NCBI GenBank assembly: GCA_903913285.1
Contig: CAIWKO010000037.1
Location: 1 to 64,000 of the forward strand
Direction of reading: 5' to 3'
From: an uncultured Bacteroidales bacterium
GTDB lineage: Bacteria; Bacteroidota; Bacteroidia; Bacteroidales; CAIWKO01
DNA: 64,000 nt
The stretch's first letter is position 1. The number at the start of each line of letters is the position of its first letter. The notes under the pieces were generated by a model that saw only the letters and a program-made list of their open reading frames with translations, ran no database searches and was not told the origin of the DNA. Shown in pieces: positions 8,500-18,173 of the stretch. A program made the position numbers and the translations under genes.

Positions 8500-9462
8500 A
8501 TGAAAAAAATACTTATTGTTGGAGCTGTCGGTCAGATTGGATCTGAGCTTACTATGGAACTCCGCAGAATTTACGGCAACGATAATGTTATTGCCAGTAC
8601 CCGCAAATCACCTCCTTCAGAAACGGTTGCTAAATCGGGCCCTTTCGAATATTTTGATGTGGTGAACAAACAGGCTTTAGAAACAGTTTGTAAAAAACAT
8701 AATGTAGATTGCATTGTTAATATGGCTGCTATTTTATCAGCAGTTGGCGAACAAAATCCGATGATGGCTTGGGATATTAATATGAATGGCTTATTCAACG
8801 TTTTGGAAGTAGCACGCGAAATGAAAATGGAACAGGTTTTGGTTCCGAGTTCAATTGCTGTTTTTGGCCCCGGAACACCTCTGGATTGTGCTCCGCAGGA
8901 AACAGTTCTGAAACCTTCCACGATGTATGGTGTTACAAAAGTTGCCGGTGAATTGGTAGCTGATTACTATGTAAAAAAATACGGATTGGATGTTCGCGGT
9001 TTGCGTTATCCCGGAATTATCAGCAACGAAACTCTTCCCGGCGGCGGAACAACAGATTATGCAGTAGCTATTTATTACGATGCAGTTAAATACGGAAAGT
9101 ATACTTGCTTTGTGAAAGAAGATACCCGTTTGCCGATGATGTATATGCCCGACTGTTTAAAAGCTACCGTTGATCTGATGCAGGCTGATTTTTCGAAACT
9201 GAAACATCACAGCGATTTTAACGTGGGTGCAATGAGCTTTTCAGTTAAGGATTTGGCCGACAGTATTAAGAAATATATGCCTGGCTTTACAATTGATTAT
9301 AAACCCGATTTCCGTCAGGCTATTGCCGACAGTTGGCCCGATGCAGTAGATGATAAAGCTGCCCGTGAAGAATGGGGATGGAAACCAAGTTTTGATCTGG
9401 ATATGATGACACAGGATATGCTGAAAGTTATCGGAGAAAAACATAAAAAAGGATTAATTTAA
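8500..9462 (+). CDS. NAD-dependent L-threonine 3-dehydrogenase, SDR type
   Basis: This oxidises L-threonine to 2-amino-3-ketobutyrate with NAD+. The 320-residue protein is an extended short-chain dehydrogenase of the UDP-galactose-epimerase-like class. It shows the Rossmann motif IVGAVGQIG (residues 6-14), an NMAAILSA segment, and the catalytic YxxxK pair Tyr143/Lys147 in MYGVTKVAGE. It is not the zinc-dependent MDR-type Tdh of E. coli; SDR-type threonine dehydrogenases are known from Flavobacterium. The next gene, 25 bases on, encodes the enzyme that uses its unstable product, which strongly supports the assignment. Confidence 0.93.
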   Translation: MKKILIVGAVGQIGSELTMELRRIYGNDNVIASTRKSPPSETVAKSGPFEYFDVVNKQALETVCKKHNVDCIVNMAAILSAVGEQNPMMAWDINMNGLFNVLEVAREMKMEQVLVPSSIAVFGPGTPLDCAPQETVLKPSTMYGVTKVAGELVADYYVKKYGLDVRGLRYPGIISNETLPGGGTTDYAVAIYYDAVKYGKYTCFVKEDTRLPMMYMPDCLKATVDLMQADFSKLKHHSDFNVGAMSFSVKDLADSIKKYMPGFTIDYKPDFRQAIADSWPDAVDDKAAREEWGWKPSFDLDMMTQDMLKVIGEKHKKGLI

Positions 9463-9487
9463 TTTTTTAATACAAGGAGAAATAGAT

Positions 9488-10735
9488 ATGCAAAAAAAAA
9501 TCAATGAGTTTTTGGCTGTTGAATTAGAAAAATTACAGGAACAAAAACTTTTCAAAAACGAACGTATTATCGAAAGCCCTCAAGGTGCTGAAATTATCGT
9601 TAAAGGTAAAAAATGTCTGAATTTTTGTGCAAACAACTATCTCGGACTTTCATCGCATCCCGATTTAATTAAAGCTTCACATGAAGAAATTGACAGACGC
9701 GGTTACGGATTATCTTCTGTTCGTTTTATTTGCGGAACTCAGGATATTCATAAAGAACTGGAAAAAAAGGTATCTGAATTTCTGGGAATGGAAGATACGA
9801 TTTTATTCTCTTCATGTTTTGATGCCAATGGTGCTGTTTTTGAACCACTATTGGGCGAAAATGATGCTATTATCACCGATGCATTGAACCATGCTTCTAT
9901 CATCGATGGTATCCGTTTGTGCAAAGCACAACGCTGGATCTATAAACATGGCGACATGCGCGATGTTGAAGAAATTGACCCTGCCAACGATAAAATGGCC
10001 AAAGGTTTGGAACGTTGTCTGAAAGAAGCTAAAGCTGCTGGTTGCCGTTTTATTATGGTTGCTACTGATGGTTCGTTCTCTATGGACGGCGATATAGCAA
10101 AATTAGATCAAATCTGCGACGTTGCTGAAAAATACGAAGCCCTCGTGATGGTTGACGATAGCCACTCAACAGGTTTCTTAGGCAAAACCGGTCGTGGAAC
10201 TCACGAATATCGTGGTGTGATGGGCCGTGTTGATATTATCACTACTACGTTTGGAAAAGCTTTAGGCGGAGCTTCCGGTGGATGTATTTCTTCAAGCAAA
10301 GAAATTATCAACTGGATGCGTAACAAGGCTCGTCCGTATTTATTCTCAAACACAGTGGCTCCTGCAGTGGTTGGCGGTACGCTGAAAGTTATGGAAATTC
10401 TGATGGCTTCAACCGAACTACGCGATAAACTGGAACGCAATACAAAATACTTCCGTGAAAAAATGACAGCAGCAGGTTTTGATATTATCCCGGGCGATCA
10501 TCCAATCGTAGCTATTATGTTTGGTAAATATCCCGATTGCTCAAAACTGGCTGTTGATTTTGCCAACAAAATGCTGGAAGAAGGCATTTATGTTATAGCA
10601 TTTTCGTTCCCGGTTGTTGCAAAAGGTAAAGACCGTATCCGTGTTCAGGTTTCGGCCGGACATTCGCAGGAACATTTGGAAAAAGCAATTGCTGCTTTCA
10701 CCAAAGTTGGAAAAGAACTGAAAATGATCCCGTAG
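9488..10735 (+). CDS. kbl: Glycine C-acetyltransferase (2-amino-3-ketobutyrate CoA ligase)
   Basis: A fold-type I PLP enzyme of the alpha-oxoamine synthase family, 415 residues, that cleaves 2-amino-3-ketobutyrate with CoA to glycine and acetyl-CoA. Visible motifs are NFCANNYLGLS near the N-terminus, the DALNHASIIDG segment, VDDSHSTGF (PLP-ring contacts) and the Schiff-base lysine Lys257 in TTTFGKALGGASGG. Serine palmitoyltransferase and KAPA synthase belong to the same family, but the threonine dehydrogenase gene immediately upstream makes Kbl the clear choice. A strong terminator follows, so the two genes form a closed operon for threonine catabolism. Confidence 0.96.
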   Translation: MQKKINEFLAVELEKLQEQKLFKNERIIESPQGAEIIVKGKKCLNFCANNYLGLSSHPDLIKASHEEIDRRGYGLSSVRFICGTQDIHKELEKKVSEFLGMEDTILFSSCFDANGAVFEPLLGENDAIITDALNHASIIDGIRLCKAQRWIYKHGDMRDVEEIDPANDKMAKGLERCLKEAKAAGCRFIMVATDGSFSMDGDIAKLDQICDVAEKYEALVMVDDSHSTGFLGKTGRGTHEYRGVMGRVDIITTTFGKALGGASGGCISSSKEIINWMRNKARPYLFSNTVAPAVVGGTLKVMEILMASTELRDKLERNTKYFREKMTAAGFDIIPGDHPIVAIMFGKYPDCSKLAVDFANKMLEEGIYVIAFSFPVVAKGKDRIRVQVSAGHSQEHLEKAIAAFTKVGKELKMIP

Positions 10736-10751
10736 TATCATCACGAAGAAT

Positions 10752-10783
10752 AAAAAAAGGACAGCAAAAGCTGTCCTTTTTTT
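10752..10783 (+). terminator. Rho-independent terminator, potentially bidirectional
   Basis: GGACAGC and GCTGTCC with an AAAA loop are flanked by seven A upstream and seven T downstream. It ends the threonine operon. Confidence 0.92.
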
Positions 10784-10839
10784 ATGACCGGAACAAATAT
10801 TAAATCATTAAAGGTAAATTCGGGAAGCACTATTTATAA

Positions 10840-10847
10840 TATCTTTG
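10840..10847 (+). promoter_or_regulatory. -7 promoter element for the EamA gene
   Basis: TATCTTTG matches TAnnTTTG and lies 70 bases before the ATG at 10918. No clear -33 TTTG is seen. Confidence 0.45.
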
Positions 10848-10917
10848 CATAAGTTGTCCGACCGTGATATTTCCCTATTATTTTAACACGGTGGTATGAA
10901 CGAACCTCAATAGAATT

Positions 10918-11814
10918 ATGTTTTCGAACCATATCGGAGAGTTTGCTGCTTTATTCACTGCTTGTTGCTGGACAGCTACTGCCCTGGCTTTTGAATCGGC
11001 AAGTAACAAAGTGGGTTCTATAGCGGTGAATCTTATCCGGTTGATGCTGGCTTTATTTTTCTTAAGCATTTTTTCTTATTTCATCAGGGGCAAATTTCTT
11101 CCTATCGATGCTTCAGCTCATACCTGGATGTGGCTTTCAATTTCAGGTATTATAGGGTTTGTTATTGGCGACCTCTTTCTTTTTGAGTCATACACCATAA
11201 TCGGTTCGCGAATTTCGATGCTTATTATGACATTGGTTCCACCGATAACAGCTTTTGTAAGTTGGATGATGCTCGGCGAAACCATGACACTATTCAATTT
11301 TATCGGAATGGCATTAACAGTGGGAGGTATTGCAATTGTTATTGTAAATAAAGGTACCGGTAAAAAAATGTTTTCGTTCACGCATTCGCTCAAAGGAGTT
11401 TTGTTTGCATTTATCGGAGCCGTGGGGCAGGCTGTAGGCTTGGTGTTCAGCAAAGTGGGGATGGGAACCTATAGCGCTTTTGCAGCAACTCAAATAAGAA
11501 TTATTACCGGCATTATTGGTTTTGCAATTGTGATAACAGTGTGGAGGAAATGGGGAAATGTAGGTTTGGCAGTTAAAAATGTTTCGGCACTGAAACGAAT
11601 TGGCATCGGTTCTGTTTTCGGTCCTTTTCTGGGCGTTTCGTTTTCGCTGTTTGCAGTTCAGCATGCAAATGCCGGTATAGCTTCTACCATCATGGCCATA
11701 GTGCCCATACTCATCATCCCGGCATCATTGATTTTTCTGCATAAAAAAGTTACGTTGAAAGAAATCATAGGTGCTGTTATCAGCGTCAGCGGAGTTGCTT
11801 TGTTTTTTATTTAG
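10918..11814 (+). CDS. EamA/DMT-family membrane transporter
   Basis: An inner-membrane protein of 298 residues with about ten hydrophobic helices arranged as two EamA repeats (roughly residues 5-140 and 155-298). The second half shows the usual SLFAVQHANAGIASTIMAIVPI segment, with a Pro-rich helix pair near the end. Members export amino acids, nucleosides or other metabolites; the substrate cannot be read from sequence. It is monocistronic, lying downstream of the threonine operon terminator and convergent with the M20 gene. A second unrelated-context EamA gene occurs at 54061-54975. Confidence 0.9.
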   Translation: MFSNHIGEFAALFTACCWTATALAFESASNKVGSIAVNLIRLMLALFFLSIFSYFIRGKFLPIDASAHTWMWLSISGIIGFVIGDLFLFESYTIIGSRISMLIMTLVPPITAFVSWMMLGETMTLFNFIGMALTVGGIAIVIVNKGTGKKMFSFTHSLKGVLFAFIGAVGQAVGLVFSKVGMGTYSAFAATQIRIITGIIGFAIVITVWRKWGNVGLAVKNVSALKRIGIGSVFGPFLGVSFSLFAVQHANAGIASTIMAIVPILIIPASLIFLHKKVTLKEIIGAVISVSGVALFFI

Positions 11815-11853
11815 AGGAAGAATTATTGCGATTTATTTTCTGAAGCGCCTTCT

Positions 11854-13056
11854 CTATTCAACATTCTCTTTCAGTTCATTCACCGCCACCCAAGCCATAA
11901 ATCCCATTCCGGTTTCCATACACGATTCATCCACATCGAAACTTGATGTATGAAGGTTTAATATTTCGTTCTTCGAATTGTCTTTTACTCCCAACCGGTA
12001 AAAACATGATGGTATGGTGTGCGAATAGTAAGCAAAATCTTCGGCAGTCATACGCAAATCAATATCAAATACGTTGGCCGAGCCCAAATAATCAATGGCA
12101 TAATTTTTTATCTTGGCAGTCAGCTTGTCGTCGTTCAATAAATAGGGGTATCCACGGTCGATGAATACTTCGCAGCTTCCGTTGAAGGCGGTTGCAATGT
12201 TTTCAGCTATTTGTTTAATGAGTTTATGAGCTTCATCGCGCCATTTTTCATCCACAGTGCGAAATGTGCCTTCCATAAAAACCTGATCCGGAATGATGTT
12301 TGTTTTTCCGTTGGCAACAATTCTTCCGAACGAAAGTACTGTAGGAACTGTAGGTGTGGCCATACGGCTGACGATATGCTGCAAGCCGATAACAACATGT
12401 GATGCAATAACAATGGGGTCAATAATTAGTTCGGGAGTTGCCGCATGTCCGCCTTTACCATTAATAGTGATATATATCTCGTCGGTTGAAGCCATCGATT
12501 TTCCGGGTTTCAGGCCTATCTTTCCTGCACCGATTCCGGGATGAACATGCTGACCTATCATAGTTGTCACCAAAGGGTTCTGTAAAACACCTTCTTTTAT
12601 CATAAGAATAGCGCCACCGGGATATTTTTCTTCGGATGGTTGAAACACGAACTTAATAGTTCCTTCAAATGAATCTTTTAATGTATTCAGGATCTTTGCC
12701 GCCCCGATGAGGGAAGCCATGTGTACATCGTGTCCGCAGGCATGCATTTTACCTTCGTTCTTTGAACAATAATCCGCATTACTTTTTTCTGTGATCTGCA
12801 GGGCATCCATATCGGCACGCAACCCTATCGCTTTTTTTTCGGGATTTTTCCCTTCAATTATCGCTACGATACCTGTTTTTGCGATACCTCTTTTATAAGG
12901 TATATTTGCCTTGTCAAGTTCCGAGCAAATAATATCTCCCGTAACGATTTCGTCAAAAGCCAATTCGGGATTGGCATGAAACCGACGACGCAAATTAATG
13001 ATTTCGTTCAGGTATTGATTTGATAATTGCTGAATTTTGAACTTAAGTGTGTCCAT
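11854..13056 (-). CDS. M20-family amidohydrolase (N-acyl-amino-acid/hippurate hydrolase-like)
   Basis: This 400-residue protein carries M20D metallopeptidase signatures: GLRADMDALQI (residues 78-88), HACGHDVHMA with metal-binding C107 and H109, FVFQPSEEKYPGG, and a later MTAEDFAYY that supplies the distal ligand. The family hydrolyses N-acyl or N-aminoacyl bonds of small substrates in the cytoplasm. No signal peptide is present. The gene lies 3 bases downstream of the secreted C10 protease, so it may process peptides or acylated amino acids released outside; that coupling is an inference. Confidence 0.9.
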   Translation of the reverse strand: MDTLKFKIQQLSNQYLNEIINLRRRFHANPELAFDEIVTGDIICSELDKANIPYKRGIAKTGIVAIIEGKNPEKKAIGLRADMDALQITEKSNADYCSKNEGKMHACGHDVHMASLIGAAKILNTLKDSFEGTIKFVFQPSEEKYPGGAILMIKEGVLQNPLVTTMIGQHVHPGIGAGKIGLKPGKSMASTDEIYITINGKGGHAATPELIIDPIVIASHVVIGLQHIVSRMATPTVPTVLSFGRIVANGKTNIIPDQVFMEGTFRTVDEKWRDEAHKLIKQIAENIATAFNGSCEVFIDRGYPYLLNDDKLTAKIKNYAIDYLGSANVFDIDLRMTAEDFAYYSHTIPSCFYRLGVKDNSKNEILNLHTSSFDVDESCMETGMGFMAWVAVNELKENVE

Positions 13057-13059
13057 AAA

Positions 13060-14523
13060 CTATAACTTAATGAGTTTCCCTGTAAAAGTTTCGGATTGAT
13101 TTACGATGTAATATGTATAAACACCTTGTTTCAGGTTTTCTAAATTAATTTTAACAGAGCTTGTTCTTTTCGGTTCAACACTTGTTTGTTGTTCTGTAAC
13201 CTTTTTTCCGTAGGCATCGAAAAGCATTATACGGGCACGGCCTGTTATGTCGGATGTAAAACTTAACGTAGTGGATTGTTGCGCTGGATTCGGAAAAACT
13301 TCTGCAGACCGGCTTTCAACATTTGATCTTTCTACATTCAAAGAAGTATTTTTATCAATATCAACAATAACACCTTCAATAACGGTTAAATTATAAGGCA
13401 TTCCGCTCGGAAGATAATACCATCCATCATAAGCACCTCCCCATCCAAAATTCAGATGATAATAATCGTCGGTATTATATCCGTCGATAACCAGGTTATG
13501 GCCTGTGCTCCAGGCAGCATCAACAACGGCTAAAAAAACCGGCAAAGAATCTTTAATGTTGCTGATGATTTGATGGAAAGGATTGGAAACGCTTGTGTCG
13601 AGCAAAACAGCAGTGGAAAATCCGAACCGCAGGATACCATCGAGTGCCTGGTTCACACCGAATGTACCAGAGCCGGTTGAGTTATAAACACTTTTCGTTG
13701 CAACACCACAGCCAAACATTAATGAAGCCAAATCATTATTTGTCAGAGGTGCTTTTGTGAAATATAATCCTTCCAGTGTGTCAAGATACAAATTGAGTTG
13801 CGGAAATGAAGGGAAATCGTAAGCCAAATAATCATCGTCGATGTAAAACTGGTTGCTGCCGTAGTTGTGATAATAATCATCCGCATCATTAATACGGGTA
13901 CCATTTAATGTTTGATGATAATTTATGATCTGGGCCATAGCAGTGGCAGGGCAGCCGGTTAAAGAGCGGGCACTATGCCCCAGATCCATCGGACACATAT
14001 TATTGTATGGTGCCGATTGGTTCCATTTGGTCAGAACCCAGCCTTCGGTTGAGGTAGTTCCAACTGCGGGCCACTGTTCGAAAGTAGTATCAGCTTTTAC
14101 AGTTGATTTTACCAACAGTGCATTCCATAATCTTTGATTTTTATCGATCTGTTCTTTCGAATAATGGTCTTTATGAATGGAACGTAAACTCAAATCAGCC
14201 AGAATCATCTCCTGCAGCGGATTTTCCTTGACAGAATTATCAGAGAACGGATTATTAAATGAATAAGCGATCACAGGAATCTGATCTTTATCGGCATTCA
14301 CAACTATATAACCCACCGGCGAAAGGTCAAAAATATAAGCAAGTATGCTGCCCGATTTGGATGTTAAGTTTTGTTGCGAAGAGATCTGATATCCGGCAGC
14401 TTTGTTCTTAACGGATATAAAGTGGTTTGCAACGCTTTGTGCGTCATTGATCTCTATGTGTTGTGCAAAGGAGATCTGAAAAATAAACGCAAGAACTAAT
14501 AAGGAACTGATCTTTTTCAACAT
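13060..14523 (-). CDS. C10-family (streptopain-like) cysteine protease with T9SS tail
   Basis: Order of parts: signal peptide (1-20), an inhibitory prodomain (~22-145, with GYIVVNADKDQIPVIAYS), the papain-like catalytic domain, and a C-terminal Por sorting domain (~410-487, VFPNPAQQSTTLSF and GVYTYYIV). Catalytic Cys191 lies in SLTGCPATAMAQI and His342 in STGHNLVIDGY, with the conserved NFGWGG tryptophan at 361. This is the SpeB/interpain arrangement. The protein should be exported as a zymogen by the type IX system and act outside the cell. It is the middle gene of a tight unit with the 1108-residue barrel protein and the M20 amidohydrolase. Confidence 0.93.
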   Translation of the reverse strand: MLKKISSLLVLAFIFQISFAQHIEINDAQSVANHFISVKNKAAGYQISSQQNLTSKSGSILAYIFDLSPVGYIVVNADKDQIPVIAYSFNNPFSDNSVKENPLQEMILADLSLRSIHKDHYSKEQIDKNQRLWNALLVKSTVKADTTFEQWPAVGTTSTEGWVLTKWNQSAPYNNMCPMDLGHSARSLTGCPATAMAQIINYHQTLNGTRINDADDYYHNYGSNQFYIDDDYLAYDFPSFPQLNLYLDTLEGLYFTKAPLTNNDLASLMFGCGVATKSVYNSTGSGTFGVNQALDGILRFGFSTAVLLDTSVSNPFHQIISNIKDSLPVFLAVVDAAWSTGHNLVIDGYNTDDYYHLNFGWGGAYDGWYYLPSGMPYNLTVIEGVIVDIDKNTSLNVERSNVESRSAEVFPNPAQQSTTLSFTSDITGRARIMLFDAYGKKVTEQQTSVEPKRTSSVKINLENLKQGVYTYYIVNQSETFTGKLIKL

Positions 14524-14535
14524 ATCGACAATGAA

Positions 14536-17500
14536 TTAAAAATCTAAGCCAAGCGAAATATAAAATACTGGTTTTTGTATCACCCCGTCTTCAACTCCCC
14601 ATGCATAATCGGCACGGATAAAATAACCCAGCAATTTTGAACGGAGTCCGAAACCATAACCCCCGACTAGCGGATCGCGTTTTTTGATAAGAGTTACCGT
14701 GATTGGCCCCTGTTGCACAACCTGTGTTTTGAGTGTGTTTTCATTCGAATACGGATTCCATCCAACCCAGGCAGTACCGATATCGCCAAACCCGACGATC
14801 TGCAAATTAGTGAAGAAGTTATTTTTCAATGGTTTTTTCGAGAAATAGCGTACGATCGGAAACCGGAGTTCGTTGTTAAGAACAAAAAAGTTGGGACCGT
14901 TACGTACATTTTGGGTAAAACCGCGCATGTTGGTTGCTAAGGTCTGGTACGAATAGGTTTGATTTTGGGCAACGTTCTCATTCGCGTTGAATTTCGGAAC
15001 GATCCAGTTATCCACACCGCCCAGATAGTAAATAAGTTTGCTGTTGCCGAACGAAGTACTGGCAGCAAAACGGCTTGCCCAGATAAAGGTGCGGTGAATT
15101 TTCTGATAATGCCTGAAATCGCAACCCAACACAACCAGATCGTGATATTTGGTATTGATCAACTGGTAATATTCCCCAAAGATCTTCCAACGCCAGCCAT
15201 ACATAATATTTGTTGCTTTGGTTTGGGTGTTGTCGTAAACAAGTTCGCCTTTCACACCGGCCCAGTATTGATGCAGGTCGGGTTGCTGAAGGTTATAAAT
15301 ATCCGTTGAAGCATAAATCTGTTTATCGTAGCGGACCGAAGCCGTGCCTTTAATATGCATCACTTTCGACAGTGGCCATTTCAAAACATAATACAAGGTG
15401 TTTGAACGGAGTTTTATGATTGAATTATCAGTGGCATTCAGGTTCGACTGGCGGTCGAAGAATAAGCCTTTATCCAGCCTTTTCTTCAGATTTTCGAAGC
15501 CGATAAAAAATTCGTAATCATCGAAACTTAAAGAGATGCGTGCTCCGCCCGATATCCTGTAATCTTCCAATAGATCGATGATTCCCAGTTGAAACATGAC
15601 GTTTATACCCGGATTGATGTATATAGGGGAGTAGCCCCCTGTATATTGTTGGTACGATGCATTCAGATAATTAAAGTCGATCTGTCCCACCAACTGGTTG
15701 ATGCTATATTCCACGTTGTAATTTCCCTGACGGGGAATCTCGAACCCGGTTTTCTTTTTCAGCAGGAGCGAATCGGCAGTTTTTTTAAGACTGTCTTTCT
15801 TGGTTCCGCTCAGCGCATAATTATTGATGTTTACTTTACCGGTATCGGCAGGTTTATCGATTTGGTTGATCAATACATTATTAATCTTTTTGGCTTTGTT
15901 TTTTTCCCGTTCTTTTTTGGATTTCAGGTATTCAATTTCATTTGAATTGATGAGCGAATTATTTTTAATTTTCTTTTCGTTCAGTGATTTTAAATATTGG
16001 TCGCGATAGAAGGTGTTTGCAGGTTTTGTTTTGATGCTTTGATTGCCAGCCGTCATATCACCAAAATACAAATTGTAATAACCCTTTTGGTAAACAGCTT
16101 CGGCATATTTATCAATTTTCGGAACGATATCCTGTTGCAGTATATTGCGGTTATAATCGGTTATCGGGAAAGAGGTGGTATAATAACGGTAATGCGTTGT
16201 AGTATCTACAAAACTAATGGTACTGTCCACCCGTGCCAAATAGCGGTTCACGATGCCGTTCTCGTCGCTCAGATAACTGAAAAAACGTTTGTCATACTCC
16301 ATCGGCTGCGTTTCGTTGGCATTGGGAGTATTGGTAACTCTGCGCAAAACAGGGCTTTTGACGGCATAATTATACAGAAATATATCCGTTTGTTTCGGAA
16401 GCTGCGCTATGGTATCTTTAGGCGATGCCAGATAGGTTTCCACATCGTAGCGGATGGTGTCATCGGGACGGTTCGAACTGAAAATGATACCCGTTGAGTT
16501 GTTCACAAAACGCGGATTCAGGTCGTCATAAATGTCTTTGGTGATGGGTTCGTAGGTATGAGCGGCAATGTTATAAACGTAAATATCGGTTTGCCCTTTA
16601 ACAACTCCCGAAAAAACGATCATCTTTCCGTTTTGCGAGAACGAAAAATCCAGCACTTTTTCCATCGTAAAGAGTTGTTGTTTTTCGAAATGTTTTTCGT
16701 CTATCATGTACGAATACATCATGATCTTGCCTTTGGCTTCGATGATGATGGCCAGCATTTTTCCGCTGGGATGCCAGGCCAGCAATGGGAACGAATAATC
16801 AACCTTTTCGTCAAGTTTATGTTCGCGTTTCATCAGCTTGGTATAGGTTTTCTTTTCAGTATTATAGAGCCACACGCGGTATTGCCCCATGATGTTCGAT
16901 GTGTAGGCAATATATTTGCCGTCGGGGCTTAGTTTTATCTGATCGAACACCGTGCCTTTTTTCTTCTTTTTTTGCAGCACTTGTCCATCTATGTTTTGCC
17001 TGCCAGTATCGTTTCCCAAGTATATCTGTTCGTAATAGTTTGCCCAGTCTTTTATCAGCGATTTGAACGGAACTCCCAACACGTACATAAATCCGCTTTC
17101 AACGCTTTTACTGATCTTGGTCAGATAAACGATGTTCGAAATGGCCGACGGACCGAACCGGTCGGCGATGAATTTCCACATCGAATGTCCTGCATAAACA
17201 GCTTCGTCGCCGCTAAGGTTATTGAATTTTTTGTATTCGCCGCGCAGTATGCCGTCTTTCACCAGATTATCCAGTTCGGGGTTCCAGTCTTCCGCAATAT
17301 ACGATATCAGTCCCTGAGTATACCACGTGGGCAGCGAGAGCATAGTGGAGTTCTTGATGTTTGCACCTATCCTTCCGCCATACATCATTTCGTCGATGAT
17401 AACCTGTGCAATACCCGCGCGTATCTCTTTCTCGAAATTGGTGTGGCTGCCGTCGTAATACAAAAAAACCTTGGTGCCTACTATATGCGTTTGTCCGCCA

Positions 17501-17862
17501 ACATTATAATTGTCGTCGGTTATCATGCCGATGTTGCTTTCCTGCAGTTCCGAAAACTTGTTGTAGATGATGAACTGAATTTTATCTTCGATGCTGTAGT
17601 CGAGTTTGGCTTCTATTTCTTTGATGCTTTTGTTGGCATAGCGGGCAGCATAAACAGCAAGTTCTTTGCCGTTGGTATAAAAATACGTGTCGAACTTTTC
17701 GAAGCGCATATACGACCAAAACCTGTCGCTATATTGCACACGGCTTTTGCCGAAGGTGAGCTGCGAACCCGTGTAGAACTGCGCCTGCGCGGGCTTCATC
17801 ACGCCAACAAGCAGAGCAGCACCAAGCAGAAAGAGGGATGTATATTTGCTGATTCGCGACAT
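14536..17862 (-). CDS. Large propeller plus outer-membrane barrel protein with degenerate peptidase-MA region
   Basis: After a signal peptide (1-28), residues ~60-300 resemble peptidase-MA-like domains, ending in LPTWYTQGLISYIAEDW. The expected HExxH is not there: the matching helix reads QVIIDEMMYGG, so the zinc site seems lost. Residues ~305-560 contain PD40/TolB-type propeller blades (KLSPDGKYIAYTSN, LAWHPSGKMLAII, GIIFSSNRPDD). A lysine-rich low-complexity linker (~640-715) precedes a ~380-residue domain of alternating strands ending in ISLGLDF, with the terminal phenylalanine typical of outer-membrane barrels and a GYGFGLRSKLLGYFIRADYA hairpin as in BamA-like proteins. It heads the unit with the C10 protease, so a role in surface proteolysis or assembly is possible. 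Confidence 0.75.
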   Translation of the reverse strand: MSRISKYTSLFLLGAALLVGVMKPAQAQFYTGSQLTFGKSRVQYSDRFWSYMRFEKFDTYFYTNGKELAVYAARYANKSIKEIEAKLDYSIEDKIQFIIYNKFSELQESNIGMITDDNYNVGGQTHIVGTKVFLYYDGSHTNFEKEIRAGIAQVIIDEMMYGGRIGANIKNSTMLSLPTWYTQGLISYIAEDWNPELDNLVKDGILRGEYKKFNNLSGDEAVYAGHSMWKFIADRFGPSAISNIVYLTKISKSVESGFMYVLGVPFKSLIKDWANYYEQIYLGNDTGRQNIDGQVLQKKKKKGTVFDQIKLSPDGKYIAYTSNIMGQYRVWLYNTEKKTYTKLMKREHKLDEKVDYSFPLLAWHPSGKMLAIIIEAKGKIMMYSYMIDEKHFEKQQLFTMEKVLDFSFSQNGKMIVFSGVVKGQTDIYVYNIAAHTYEPITKDIYDDLNPRFVNNSTGIIFSSNRPDDTIRYDVETYLASPKDTIAQLPKQTDIFLYNYAVKSPVLRRVTNTPNANETQPMEYDKRFFSYLSDENGIVNRYLARVDSTISFVDTTTHYRYYTTSFPITDYNRNILQQDIVPKIDKYAEAVYQKGYYNLYFGDMTAGNQSIKTKPANTFYRDQYLKSLNEKKIKNNSLINSNEIEYLKSKKEREKNKAKKINNVLINQIDKPADTGKVNINNYALSGTKKDSLKKTADSLLLKKKTGFEIPRQGNYNVEYSINQLVGQIDFNYLNASYQQYTGGYSPIYINPGINVMFQLGIIDLLEDYRISGGARISLSFDDYEFFIGFENLKKRLDKGLFFDRQSNLNATDNSIIKLRSNTLYYVLKWPLSKVMHIKGTASVRYDKQIYASTDIYNLQQPDLHQYWAGVKGELVYDNTQTKATNIMYGWRWKIFGEYYQLINTKYHDLVVLGCDFRHYQKIHRTFIWASRFAASTSFGNSKLIYYLGGVDNWIVPKFNANENVAQNQTYSYQTLATNMRGFTQNVRNGPNFFVLNNELRFPIVRYFSKKPLKNNFFTNLQIVGFGDIGTAWVGWNPYSNENTLKTQVVQQGPITVTLIKKRDPLVGGYGFGLRSKLLGYFIRADYAWGVEDGVIQKPVFYISLGLDF

Positions 17863-18173
17863 GTATTCGTAATGATATCGACTGCTAAGTTAAGCTTTTT
17901 CGGCGAGGCGCTTGCAACTGTGCCTAAAAAAACTGTTTGCAGCTGTTTTTGTATAATTAATTACGCAAAAAACCAAAGTTTATTGCAGGGGTAAGAATTA
18001 AAACAAAGTTTTGGAAAGAAAGAATTTAAGATAGAACCACGACACGTCGTGACTTTTTTTACAATTATTTTTTTTTCTGATAGAAAAGACTTGCTGTGGT
18101 GGGCAAGTCTTTTCTCTTTTGATAATACAAGTATAAAAATGAAATTACAATTGATAATCTTTGCGATAATGAT
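17863..18173. other. Spacer with two inverted repeats
   Basis: No gene is seen. The palindrome CACGACACGTCGTG (18038-18051) precedes a T run. A 13-bp stem, AGAAAAGACTTGC with GCAAGTCTTTTCT (18082-18115), lies downstream of the minus-strand gene ending at 18174 and probably acts as its terminator. The promoter of the 14536-17862 gene should also lie here, but I cannot identify it with confidence. Confidence 0.6.

Noticed and set aside
16972-17994. 340-codon plus-strand frame opposite the propeller/barrel gene
   Set aside because: Antisense shadow; the minus-strand protein has a signal peptide and clear domains.
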